Part shown: positions 44,918 through 54,632 of the stretch, in pieces
Position numbering within the stretch: the stretch's first letter is position 1
Layout of the letters: every line of letters begins with the position of its first letter
DNA from: Spirochaetia bacterium
GTDB taxonomy: Bacteria > Spirochaetota > Spirochaetia > Treponematales > Treponemataceae
Length of the DNA stretch: 64,000 bases
Assembly: GCA_900767955.1 (NCBI GenBank)
Contig: CAAGBC010000050.1
Coordinates: forward strand, 1 to 64,000
Direction of reading: 5' to 3'
Notes under the pieces: model-generated
Told to the model about the DNA's origin: nothing
The model's input: the letters and a program-made list of their open reading frames with translations, nothing else
Databases searched by the model: none
Translations under genes and position numbers: made by a program

Positions 44918-45535
44918 ATGAAAAAAAGCTTTTTTTATTTTCTAATTTTATTTATTGCGTTTACTTTTACTTCTTGTGAATCAACAGGAAATGTAAATGT
45001 AAAAAGAGTAAGTGCTGATACTGTAACTGATTTATCTGGTTATTGGAATGATACAGATATAAGACTTGTTGCTGAAGAAATAATTAATGGCTGTTTAACT
45101 TCTCCAAGAATTTTGGAATATCCATTAACTCACAATGGAGCTTTACCAGTTGTTATTGTTGGAAGCTACAGAAACAAAAGTGATGAACATATAGATACAG
45201 AAATACTTACAAAAAAACTGGAAACAGCCCTTGTAAATAGCGGAAAAGTTGAATTTGTTGCATCTTCTTCTGAACGCCTAGAATTAAGAGAAGAACGCAA
45301 AGATCAGCAAATTAATTCTAGTGAAGAAACTGCAAAAAGTCTTGGAAACGAAACTGCAGCAGACTATATGTTACAAGGTTCCATAAAAACTATTGTTGAT
45401 ACAGACGGTCAAACAATGACAAGAACTTACTATGTAACAACAGAAATGATTCATATAGAAAACAATAAAAAAATATGGATGAATGATAATTCAAGCATAA
45501 AAAAAGTTATAAAAAGACCATCAGTTAGATTTTAG
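44918..45535 (+). CDS. LpoB-like penicillin-binding-protein activator lipoprotein
   Basis: 205 residues with lipobox FTSC, Cys20. The domain has DLSGYWNDTDIRLVAEE, PVVIVGSYRNKSDEHID, the LETALVNSGKVEFVASSSER block and AADYMLQGSIK, the pattern of the LpoB family (FlgO-like fold). LpoB activates PBP1b in E. coli from the outer membrane; here a similar link to peptidoglycan synthases is inferred. 12 bases after the LPP20 gene. A terminator follows at about 45548. Confidence 0.85.
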   Translation: MKKSFFYFLILFIAFTFTSCESTGNVNVKRVSADTVTDLSGYWNDTDIRLVAEEIINGCLTSPRILEYPLTHNGALPVVIVGSYRNKSDEHIDTEILTKKLETALVNSGKVEFVASSSERLELREERKDQQINSSEETAKSLGNETAADYMLQGSIKTIVDTDGQTMTRTYYVTTEMIHIENNKKIWMNDNSSIKKVIKRPSVRF

Positions 45536-45547
45536 TTTTTACTTTTT

Positions 45548-45583
45548 TAGGCTGTCTAAAAGTATTATCTTTAAGACAGCCTA
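45548..45583 (+). terminator. Rho-independent terminator after LpoB-like gene
   Basis: 10-bp stem TAGGCTGTCT/AGACAGCCTA (45548-45557/45574-45583) with a long loop, followed by ATTTTTTT. The next gene starts 28 bases on, so the three lipoprotein genes may be read as two units. Confidence 0.8.
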
Positions 45584-45610
45584 ATTTTTTTAAACTAAAT
45601 TGGAGTGATT

Positions 45611-46612
45611 ATGAAAAAAATAATTTTTTGCGTTTTAATTTTAATAAATACAGTATCAGCTTTTTCAAGTGGTAAAAAAGATCCTTATTGGATTTCTAAT
45701 CCTTATGATGGATATAACGCAGACAAATTTATTGTTGCTTGTGCCTCAGGAACAACAAATGATGATGCAACAAAAAAAGCTATTTCAGAAGTAAGTAGTG
45801 TTTTAAAACAAGATATAAATGCACAAGAATATGTAAATCAATCTTTTTCTTCAGATGGAAAAAATCTTTCTACATATTTAGCAAATATTACAACAAACAC
45901 AAATGTATCAGATATTTCTGGATTATCTATAAAAGACAAATACAAATCAAAAGATGGAACTTATTATGTTCGTGCAGTTTTAGATAAAACAACCGCTGGA
46001 AAATATTATTCCTTGCTTATAACAAAAAACGCAATGGAAATTGATACATTAATTTCTGAATCAGAAAAATATCTTTCTACATTTACTGCATGTAAATTCC
46101 TTTTGAACGCATATAAAATCGCAAAAGAAAACGATTATTATTTAGATTTATTGTCTGTAATAAAACCAGAGTCAAGAAAAATGCTTTCTTATGGAAACAC
46201 TTCTAATGTTGTTGCAAAATTAGAAAATGCTTTTAAAAGCATAACAATTGCAATTAATGTTTCTGGAGACGACAGCCAAAGAATTTATAACGCAATTGCT
46301 TCAGTAGTAAACTCTTATGGAGTCACTTCCCTTCCTGTAGAAAAAATCACTGATAATACAAAATATTTAATTACAGCAGATATTTCATTTGAAGACATAG
46401 AAAAACCTTCAGATTCTGACATATTTTTTACAAGATATATTTTAGCTTGTTCATTAACTGAAGTTGATACAGAAAAAGATTTATTAACTTATACAAAAAA
46501 TGCAAGACAAGGTAAACTTTCAAGAAGAGAAGCACAACAAAGTGCAATAAGAGCTGCAGAAAAGGTAATTTCAGAAGAATTATCTAAAAAATTTGGTGAT
46601 TTATTAAAATAA
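45611..46612 (+). CDS. Exported LPP20-like protein
   Basis: 333 residues from the ATG at 45611, five bases after GGAG; an upstream GTG adds two codons. Signal peptide (1-17 or so) without a clear lipobox Cys. DPYWISNPYDGYNADKFIVACASGTTNDDATKKA matches the N-terminal part of LPP20-type domains, and a second, beta-rich half (about 195-330) follows. It joins the preceding two lipoprotein genes in the same orientation. Function unknown; envelope stress or assembly is inferred from context only. Confidence 0.7.
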   Translation: MKKIIFCVLILINTVSAFSSGKKDPYWISNPYDGYNADKFIVACASGTTNDDATKKAISEVSSVLKQDINAQEYVNQSFSSDGKNLSTYLANITTNTNVSDISGLSIKDKYKSKDGTYYVRAVLDKTTAGKYYSLLITKNAMEIDTLISESEKYLSTFTACKFLLNAYKIAKENDYYLDLLSVIKPESRKMLSYGNTSNVVAKLENAFKSITIAINVSGDDSQRIYNAIASVVNSYGVTSLPVEKITDNTKYLITADISFEDIEKPSDSDIFFTRYILACSLTEVDTEKDLLTYTKNARQGKLSRREAQQSAIRAAEKVISEELSKKFGDLLK

Positions 46613-46624
46613 ATTATTTATTTG

Positions 46625-47782
46625 TCACACTCTTTTTGGTTTTCGGGCTTCCAAATATTTTTTTGTCAATACAAGATAAGATTCATAATGAGGAAGCCTA
46701 TTTTTTACAATTTTAAGAATTTGTTTCATAATTGTTTCTACTGCTTTTTTTGTTTCAGAATCTAATTTTGTTACAGCCGAAATAATTTTTTTTGAATTTT
46801 TAAACAAATTATCTTCTAATTCTGAATTAGTTTTTGCATTAGTAGCTTTAATAAGTTCAAAAACAGTTTCTATTAAAAGTTCAATTTGATTTTGTGAAAG
46901 TTCATTAATACAAGAATTAATTGTATTGCTAAGAAAATCACTTGCTGAATTAAATTCGTCTACTAAAGCAAAGTTTTTTCCTAACAAATGCCAAGAAAGT
47001 GCATCATGTTGCATAATTCCTGTTTCATCACTTTCTACAACAGAATATGTACCTGCCCTATAAAACATCATTCCTATTATAGAAAAATGTGGGTAATAAG
47101 ACTTTATTTTTGGAATTATTGCTGTAAATTCTGGAGAATTTATTCTATCACTTGAAAAACCCGGTCCATCGTAATTATATATTCTTTCAATTCGTTTATT
47201 AATTTTGTTAGAAACTTTTGCAGCAGCGTAAATTGCTAAATTTCCACCTTTGGAATGTCCACCAAGAATTAAAGTTCCTTTTGTTTTATCAGCAACATTA
47301 TTTAAATAATTTACAGCATCAATTTGAGCAGGAACAACATCTTTTATTGCTAAATTAAAATCTTCTTTCCAACCAACAATTGTATCATCAGTTCCTCTGT
47401 AAGCAACAAAGTAAAATTTATTTGCAATATTGTAAGTAACTGCAGAAAATTGTTCTTCTTTATCATTATTGATAACAGAAACATAGCCCAAGATTTTTAT
47501 ATCTCTAAAACGAAATGAATTTCCTGCGTAATAAAAAAGTTCAATTGTATCTTTATTTATTAATAATCCAGTATCAGAGCGTTGTACATAATTTTCGGAA
47601 GTAGCAAATTCAAAGCAAAGGTGTGATAAAGTAATATCTTTTTCAAAATCATTAAAAGGAATTAAACCGTCAAAATTAAGATAGGAAATTTGAGATAAAA
47701 TTAAAGCATCAATTTCATTAAAGGCATCTTGTTCAAAAGTTAAATCACCACGCCATTTTATATAATCAATAATATTTGCCAT
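46625..47782 (-). CDS. Mbeg1-like (DUF2974) lipase-fold hydrolase
   Basis: 385 residues, no signal peptide. The first part (LTFEQDAFNEIDALILSQISYL) is the hallmark of DUF2974, and the alpha/beta-hydrolase elbow is GGHSKGGN with Ser177. YRGTDDTIVGWKEDF upstream and YDGPGF downstream support the fold. The family is related to lipases but substrates are unknown. Convergent with the gene at 45611 after a 12-base gap. Confidence 0.88.
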   Translation of the reverse strand: MANIIDYIKWRGDLTFEQDAFNEIDALILSQISYLNFDGLIPFNDFEKDITLSHLCFEFATSENYVQRSDTGLLINKDTIELFYYAGNSFRFRDIKILGYVSVINNDKEEQFSAVTYNIANKFYFVAYRGTDDTIVGWKEDFNLAIKDVVPAQIDAVNYLNNVADKTKGTLILGGHSKGGNLAIYAAAKVSNKINKRIERIYNYDGPGFSSDRINSPEFTAIIPKIKSYYPHFSIIGMMFYRAGTYSVVESDETGIMQHDALSWHLLGKNFALVDEFNSASDFLSNTINSCINELSQNQIELLIETVFELIKATNAKTNSELEDNLFKNSKKIISAVTKLDSETKKAVETIMKQILKIVKNRLPHYESYLVLTKKYLEARKPKRV

Positions 47783-47902
47783 ACAAAAAAAATTTAATAC
47801 TGTTTTATTTATCTGTCAACGAATTAATTTTGCAGGATAAGTTTTTAAATATTGTAACTATAGAAAGAAAAATATATTATTAATTTATATGTGGAGGACT
47901 AA

Positions 47903-48601
47903 ATGAGTCAAAAAGGAATTACAATAAACAATGCAGAACAATTAGTTCAAAGAAAGTTTTTAACAAAAGTTTATGGTTGGATGTCATTAGCTTTATTATT
48001 AAGTGGTATAACCGCTTTTATCGTAGCAACTTCCCCTTTTTTAATAAATTTAGTTTTTGGAAATAAAATAGGCTTTCCACTTTTAGCAATTGGTGAAATA
48101 GTTTTGGTTTGGTGGCTATCTGCATCAATTAGAAAAATTTCTACAATGACAGCATCTATTGCATTTCTTGCTTATTCAGTAATTAATGGAGCAACACTTG
48201 CTTCTATTTTTTATGTGTTTTCACTTAATTCAATTATAGTCGTATTTTTAGTTAGCGCTTTAATGTTTATTGGAATGTCATTGTACGGTGTATTTTCTAA
48301 ATCTGACATAATGTCTTTTGGAAGATATTTTTCAATGGCAATAATTGGATTAATAGTCGCTTCTGTAATAAATATTTTTCTTAAATCAAGTGGCTTTAAT
48401 TGGGTAATTTCAATTGTTACAGTAGTAATTTTTACAGGCTTAACTGCATACGACACAAGAAAAATGATTTTGGTTAGTCAACAAGCAGATGGAAGTGATA
48501 TGTTTCAAAAAGCTTCTATCATTGGTGCATTGGAATTATATTTGGACTTTATTAATATTTTCCTTGCACTACTTCGCATTTTTGGAAAAAGCAGAGATTA
48601 A
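47903..48601 (+). CDS. Bax inhibitor-1/YccA-family membrane protein
   Basis: 232 residues, seven hydrophobic segments. TKVYGWMSLALLLSGITAFIV opens the first helix, and GLTAYDTRKMILV with GALELYLDFINIFLALLRIFG at the end are typical of the UPF0005 family. In E. coli YccA modulates FtsH; a role as calcium-leak or protease modulator is inferred. GGAGGA upstream of the ATG is a strong ribosome-binding site. Followed by a structured spacer. Confidence 0.93.
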   Translation: MSQKGITINNAEQLVQRKFLTKVYGWMSLALLLSGITAFIVATSPFLINLVFGNKIGFPLLAIGEIVLVWWLSASIRKISTMTASIAFLAYSVINGATLASIFYVFSLNSIIVVFLVSALMFIGMSLYGVFSKSDIMSFGRYFSMAIIGLIVASVINIFLKSSGFNWVISIVTVVIFTGLTAYDTRKMILVSQQADGSDMFQKASIIGALELYLDFINIFLALLRIFGKSRD

Positions 48602-48620
48602 AAATCAACAGGAAACAAAA

Positions 48621-48709
48621 AAGGGCTAGTATTTCTAGCCCTTGGTAAACGGCTTTAATTTTTCGCCGTAGAGTTCATGTGTAAAACTGCTTAGCACTCT
48701 TACCTGAAC
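48621..48709 (+). other. Three-hairpin structured element between yccA-like and A2M genes
   Basis: Stem 48621-48629/48635-48643 (9 bp), stem ACGGC/GCCGT (48649-48653/48665-48669), and a nested stem GTTCA+GTAA (48673-48677, 48681-48684) with TTAC+TGAAC (48700-48703, 48705-48709). The block is GC-richer than its surroundings. The first stem lacks a U-run, so it is not an ordinary terminator. Could be a small RNA, a leader element of the downstream gene or the 3' end of yccA mRNA. Confidence 0.4.
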
Positions 48710-48806
48710 AATTTAAATATTATCACACAATCTATAGAAAGCAAGTCTTTTTTACAAAAAATAAAAAAATAATTAGATTTTCATACTAAAACAAGGAAGG
48801 TAGTTT

Positions 48807-51800
48807 ATGAAATCAAAAGAATTCTTGAAACAATGTATTACAGTATTATTTTTAAGTTGTTTATTCTGTTCTACAGTATCTTGTACAACAAAAGATAATC
48901 AAAAAAATACAGATTTTGAAGAAGATTCCAAATTAAAAATTTTATCTTTTTCACCACAAGAAGAACTACCGACTGCTGTAAAATATCCATCAATACAAGT
49001 TCAATTTTCTGAACCAATTGTTGCTATTGAAAAATTAGGAATTCCAACAGATAAAAGTGAAATAATGACGATAAATCCTCCATTAAATGGAACTTTTAGA
49101 TGGTATGGAACAAGCCTTTTAAGTTTTGAATGTTCAGATTCATTAATTCCACAAAAAGAATACACTGTAACAATTAATAAAAGTTTAAAATCAATAAACG
49201 GAAACAAACTTTCTGGCCAAAATGTGTTTAAATTTTACACAGAAGAGCTAAAAATCAATTCAATAATTCCAGGTATTTCAGGAATTGAACAAAATCAAAT
49301 ATTTCCTTATGACGAAATTCCAACAGAATATGCAAATGAAATTGCAATTTATTTTTCTAACAATGTAAATCCAAAAGTTATAAAAAGTTTTCTTTACTTT
49401 GAAAATGATGCAACTAAAAATAAATTAGATTATTCAATAATAGAAGCAAATAATAATTCGATACGAGTAAAATTATCTGATACATTGCAAGATAATATGA
49501 AAATCAATTGTGTTCTTCCAAAAGGAACAATGGCAGATGAAAATTGCAGAGCAACAACAAAAGACCAAATTAAATCATTTGAAACATTAAAAGATTTAAG
49601 AATCACAAGAATTGAATCAGACCTTTCTAGTTGGGGAAAATTTTCTAACCCTGTAAGAGTTGTTTTTAATCATACCCTACTTGAAAATTCAAAAAGCCAA
49701 ATTGCTTCTTTAATTACTACAGAACCACAAATGCCAGTAACAGAAGAAAACATTCACATTTCTGGAGCAGCTTTATTAATCTATAATTTACCAGTTGAAT
49801 ATAATTTTGATTACAAAATAAATATCAAAGCAGGAATAAAAGATATATATAATAGAACAACACATGAAGATACAACAATAGATGTTCATGTTGGAGAAGC
49901 ACAAAGTTTTGTTAGATTTAAAGATTATGGTTTTAAATTATTAGAAGCACAATTTTCACCAAAATTAGTTTTTGAATACCAAAATATTTTGCCAAATTCT
50001 TCATATTTAGTTCAAAGTTTGCGTGACATTACAAATGGAGCAATCACTTCAAAACAAATGTTAAAAACTTTTGATGAAAAATCTATTCCAAAAAATAAAC
50101 GAGTTATAGAAGTTATTGATTTATCTCCATATCTTGAAAATATAAATGGACAACTAAAAGGAACAATCGCTTTATATTCAAAAATTTTCTACAAGCAAAA
50201 AGTCAGAGATTGGCAAAGCCAAAAATATATAGAAAAAGAATTTTCTGAAAATAATGAACAGTTTATTCAAGTTACAGATTTAGGAATTTCTGTTCGTTAT
50301 GGATATAACAAAGTTGTTGCATTAGTTTCTAAACTTTCTACTGGTGAACCAATTCAAAATGCAACAGTAATGCCAGTCTTTTTTGAAAGATATAATTCCG
50401 AAGAAATTTTATCACAAGATTTTAAAAATATATTTGAACGAAGAGCAAAAACAAACGAAAATGGCTTAGCTATTATTAATTACCCAGAAGGAGAATTAGT
50501 TAATAGACTAAAAAATTCCACTTTATACATTGTTGTTACAACAGAAGATGACCAAGTAATTTTTAATCCTTACGGAAATTATGTTTACAGTTCAAATTGG
50601 AATCGCGGTTCCATAAATAAAGCAGAAAAAGAACAACCTGCAACTTTTATTTTTACAGACAGAGGCTTATACAAACCAGGTGAAACAATTACATTCCGTG
50701 GAATTGATAGAACATTAAAATTAGGAAAATATTCTTCATTCACAGGAAATTACACAATTGAACTTACAGATCAACATTGGCGACCAACTGTATTTGCAAC
50801 AACAAGTGGAACAACATCTCAAAACGGAACTTTCTGGGGACAATTAAAACTTCCAGAAGACTTTGAACCTGGTTCCTACATGATAAAATACTACCGCAAC
50901 AATAACAAAAATAATGATTACAGTAGTTGCGCTGTTCAAGTTCAATTTTTTGAACGATTACGATTTGAATCTTCTGCAACAATTCCACAAATAACATATT
51001 ACAGTGGCGACAAAATTACTGCTGAAATTCAAGCAAATTACTTAGGTGGAGGCTCCCTTGCAGGAGCAACATATTCCACAGATTGGACAAGGGAACCAAT
51101 TGGTTTTAGTGCAAAAAATCAAAAATACAAAGATTTGCGTTTTGGTCCAATAATTGGTTACGATGGAAGAAACTGGTTAAATTCAGAAAACAACAGCCTT
51201 TCTGCAGATGGCAAAGGTTCCGCAGAACAAAAAACTGGGGACGAAAAAATCAAAGGAATGGCGTATTCTTATGCAGTACAAGCAAATATCACAGATGCTG
51301 GCAATCAGCGAATTTCTACATCTGCAAGAACAATAGTTCATCCTGCAAAATTTTACATAGGATTAAGTAACATCAAAAACATAAATGGTTTTGCCAAAAA
51401 AGGTGATACTTTAAATTTTGAATACATTTGTTTAAATCCAGAAGAAAATATACCTAACCCAAATACAGTAATTTTTGACAAAACAAAATTAAAAATTGAA
51501 TTAATTCATGAAGAATGGAAACAAATTCAGCAAATTGGAATTAATGGTGAAATAAATACTCGTTATCAAAGAGAAATGGTAACAGAAGAAGAAACTGAAG
51601 AATTATTAAAAATTGGAAATTTCAATCCAATTTCTGTAAAACCAAAAAATGGCGGAGCATATTTATTAAGACTTTCTACCACAGATAAAAATGGAAAAGA
51701 TGTAATCACAGAAACAAGATTTTATGTTACAAGTTCAGATTTTACATGGTTCAACAGAGAAAGTTCTGAAAAAATCGAATTCCAAACAGATAAACAACTT

Positions 51801-54632
51801 TACGAAATTGGTGAAACAGCTCAAATTTTAATAAATAGCCCAATTCCAAAAGGAACTTATTTATTAACAATTGAACGAGAAGGAATTATTTCAGAAAAAA
51901 TAATAAAACTCGATACTTCTTCAACAGTATTAGAAGTTCCTATTGAAGAAAGTTATATTCCTGTAGTTTATGTAACTTTAACATCTTATACAGTACGCAA
52001 TGGTCAACCAAAACATGACTTTAACACACCAGACTTAGATAAGCCAAAGGGATTATTTGGATATATTCCATTGCACATTAATACAACAGAAAAACAATTT
52101 GATATAAAAATTGAAAAAGCAAAAAACAACTACAGACCTGGTGAAGATGCAGAAATTACAATTACGGCAACAAAACACGGAAAACCAGTTTCTAATGCAG
52201 AAATCACACTTTTAGCAGTTGATAGAGGCGTTATTGACTTAATCAATTATCATGTTCCTAATCCGATTAAGTTCTTCTATAACGAAGATAAATTCTTAAA
52301 CTGCATTTTAGGTGGAGATTCCCGAAGTTTATTAATAGACCCTGTTACATACGAAGTAAGAAATCAATTTGGTGGCGATTCATTACTAAAATCTGCTGCA
52401 TCTAAAATTCAAGAGCGCAAAGATTTTAATCCAACTGCCCTATTCATTCCAGAATTGATTACAGATGAAAATGGAAAAGCTTCTGCAAAATTTAAATTAC
52501 CAGATACTTTAACTGCTTACAGAGTTACAGCTGTTGGTGTAAATAAAAATTCATTTGCCATAAGTGAAGATGAAATGCCTGTTACAAATCCAATTTCAGT
52601 TAGAGAAGTTCTTCCTAGAAAATTGCGTTTAAATGACAATGCTGAACTTGGTGTTGTTATAACAAATATGACAGAAGAAACTCAAAATGTAACTGTAACA
52701 ATGAATATTTCTAGTGGCTTAGAAAAAACAGGATATATTCCACAAGACGATGAAATAATAAAAATCCCTGGAGATGCTAGAATTCTGGGAAGTATTGAAA
52801 AACAAATTTCTGTTCCTGCAAACAAAACACTACCATTAATGTTTATGATGAAAGCAAATGCTCCTGGTTGGGTTACTGCAGAATATACAATTACTTCATC
52901 AATTATTAATGAAAGAATTTTCAAAGGCTTAGAAATTGAAAAACCTTACATTTTTGAAACCGTAACAACAGTAGGCGAAATTCAAAATACTTCAGAAAAC
53001 AATCAAGATATAGCCCAAGAACAAATTGTAATTCCTGAAAACACAGAAGATGGACTTGGAAATATTACAATTCAGTTGGACCCTACTCGTTTAGGAACAT
53101 TGAAAGAATCAATCAACTATGTGTTTAGATATCCATACGGTTGTTTGGAACAAAGGTCTGCAAGAGTATTGCCATTAGTTGCATTTGGAAAATACATGAA
53201 AATATTTGGACTACAAAATGAAGTTGTTTCTCCAGAAAGCGTTGCAAGAAAAGAAATTAACAGTTGGCAAAAATCTCAATTGCAAGACGGAGGATTCCCA
53301 TATTGGCCAAACGGACAACAGTCTTCTCTATTTGTTTCAATGCGAATTGCAGAAATAATCGCACTTGCAAAAGAAAAAAATATTTTGTCATCAACTAAAA
53401 TTGATACAGAAAAATTAGCTGATTATATCGAAAAAGAATTGTCAAAAATTTATAACGATTCCGTTGATTCCCAATATTTGCCATATACATTCAGCTATGG
53501 AAATTATGTTCTTCAAAGATTAGGACGCAATGTTCCAGAAAACAGTGTTGATTTTATTCTTAAAAACGAATATTCAGATATAAACGATTACGCTTTTGCA
53601 GGATTAATAACACTTCAACAAGGCAACACCGAAAAAGCAAATGAAATTGCAAAAAAAATGAAACGATATATGTCCTTTACAACAAGAGGAATTGATATAA
53701 CTTCCACACAAGGAACATATAACAATTGGAATTTCTTAAATGATACAAGTGAAAATTACGCACTTTCATTAATGTTCTTTACAAAGTTAAATCCAGAAGC
53801 AAATTTAAAACATACTTCACACATTGTTTATCAATTATTGCAAATGCAAAATGCAAGCAATGGATACTGGAAATCAACAGCCGCAACCACAAGAGTTTTA
53901 ATTGCTTTAGATGAATACATAAGAACAAATAATTTGGAAGGAACAAATTTCACTTCCGAAGTATCAATAAATAATTCCCTATTTATGAAAGAAAAATTCA
54001 AAGGACTAAATGCAAAACCTGTTGAAAAAACAGAAAACTTTACAGATTCCTTTGTAAAAGAATTGCCAAAAGACACAAGAATTCCTGTGGTAATTAATAA
54101 AAGCGGAACAGGTAATTTATATTACACACTTTCTATGAAATACGCATTGCCTCCACAAGAACAAATTGCACGAGATGAAGGAATTTGTATTTATACAGAA
54201 ATTTTTGACACACAAACAAATGAATTAGTCACAACAAACAATCTTGATTCAGATAAAATTTACAAAAAAGTTGTACATATTTCTTCAACAAAAGACAGAC
54301 AATATGTTGCTTTGCGTGTTCCAATTCCTGCAGGCGCAGAAGTTATGAATGCTGCCTTTACAACAACAGGAACAATTCCAAACCAAGAAAATGAAACTTC
54401 ACAAAATAAATATTCCTATTATTACAACTACGGAAAATTGTCTAATCAAGAAATTTATGATTGCGAAGTTCAATATTTCTGGGATATGTTCATAAAAGGA
54501 ACACAAAAAATTGAATTTTATTTTAGACCAGTAAGAAAAGGAATTTATAATACACCTGCAATCCAAGCAGAATGTATGTATGAACCAGAAATTTTTGGAC
54601 GCACAAAAGGAAATGTTTGGACTATCAAATAA
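48807..54632 (+). CDS. Alpha-2-macroglobulin-family lipoprotein with thioester
   Basis: Very large envelope protein of 1941 residues, the normal size for bacterial A2M. Lipobox VSC with Cys26. Macroglobulin-type beta domains precede a bait-like region; the thioester motif CLEQ (Cys1446-Gln1449, in YPYGCLEQ) is intact. The complement-like helical domain follows, then a receptor-like beta domain. It traps proteases that reach the periplasm and pairs with PBP1C to repair damaged peptidoglycan. AAGGAAGG precedes the start. It overlaps pbpC by 53 bases as drawn. Confidence 0.95.
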   Translation: MKSKEFLKQCITVLFLSCLFCSTVSCTTKDNQKNTDFEEDSKLKILSFSPQEELPTAVKYPSIQVQFSEPIVAIEKLGIPTDKSEIMTINPPLNGTFRWYGTSLLSFECSDSLIPQKEYTVTINKSLKSINGNKLSGQNVFKFYTEELKINSIIPGISGIEQNQIFPYDEIPTEYANEIAIYFSNNVNPKVIKSFLYFENDATKNKLDYSIIEANNNSIRVKLSDTLQDNMKINCVLPKGTMADENCRATTKDQIKSFETLKDLRITRIESDLSSWGKFSNPVRVVFNHTLLENSKSQIASLITTEPQMPVTEENIHISGAALLIYNLPVEYNFDYKINIKAGIKDIYNRTTHEDTTIDVHVGEAQSFVRFKDYGFKLLEAQFSPKLVFEYQNILPNSSYLVQSLRDITNGAITSKQMLKTFDEKSIPKNKRVIEVIDLSPYLENINGQLKGTIALYSKIFYKQKVRDWQSQKYIEKEFSENNEQFIQVTDLGISVRYGYNKVVALVSKLSTGEPIQNATVMPVFFERYNSEEILSQDFKNIFERRAKTNENGLAIINYPEGELVNRLKNSTLYIVVTTEDDQVIFNPYGNYVYSSNWNRGSINKAEKEQPATFIFTDRGLYKPGETITFRGIDRTLKLGKYSSFTGNYTIELTDQHWRPTVFATTSGTTSQNGTFWGQLKLPEDFEPGSYMIKYYRNNNKNNDYSSCAVQVQFFERLRFESSATIPQITYYSGDKITAEIQANYLGGGSLAGATYSTDWTREPIGFSAKNQKYKDLRFGPIIGYDGRNWLNSENNSLSADGKGSAEQKTGDEKIKGMAYSYAVQANITDAGNQRISTSARTIVHPAKFYIGLSNIKNINGFAKKGDTLNFEYICLNPEENIPNPNTVIFDKTKLKIELIHEEWKQIQQIGINGEINTRYQREMVTEEETEELLKIGNFNPISVKPKNGGAYLLRLSTTDKNGKDVITETRFYVTSSDFTWFNRESSEKIEFQTDKQLYEIGETAQILINSPIPKGTYLLTIEREGIISEKIIKLDTSSTVLEVPIEESYIPVVYVTLTSYTVRNGQPKHDFNTPDLDKPKGLFGYIPLHINTTEKQFDIKIEKAKNNYRPGEDAEITITATKHGKPVSNAEITLLAVDRGVIDLINYHVPNPIKFFYNEDKFLNCILGGDSRSLLIDPVTYEVRNQFGGDSLLKSAASKIQERKDFNPTALFIPELITDENGKASAKFKLPDTLTAYRVTAVGVNKNSFAISEDEMPVTNPISVREVLPRKLRLNDNAELGVVITNMTEETQNVTVTMNISSGLEKTGYIPQDDEIIKIPGDARILGSIEKQISVPANKTLPLMFMMKANAPGWVTAEYTITSSIINERIFKGLEIEKPYIFETVTTVGEIQNTSENNQDIAQEQIVIPENTEDGLGNITIQLDPTRLGTLKESINYVFRYPYGCLEQRSARVLPLVAFGKYMKIFGLQNEVVSPESVARKEINSWQKSQLQDGGFPYWPNGQQSSLFVSMRIAEIIALAKEKNILSSTKIDTEKLADYIEKELSKIYNDSVDSQYLPYTFSYGNYVLQRLGRNVPENSVDFILKNEYSDINDYAFAGLITLQQGNTEKANEIAKKMKRYMSFTTRGIDITSTQGTYNNWNFLNDTSENYALSLMFFTKLNPEANLKHTSHIVYQLLQMQNASNGYWKSTAATTRVLIALDEYIRTNNLEGTNFTSEVSINNSLFMKEKFKGLNAKPVEKTENFTDSFVKELPKDTRIPVVINKSGTGNLYYTLSMKYALPPQEQIARDEGICIYTEIFDTQTNELVTTNNLDSDKIYKKVVHISSTKDRQYVALRVPIPAGAEVMNAAFTTTGTIPNQENETSQNKYSYYYNYGKLSNQEIYDCEVQYFWDMFIKGTQKIEFYFRPVRKGIYNTPAIQAECMYEPEIFGRTKGNVWTIK

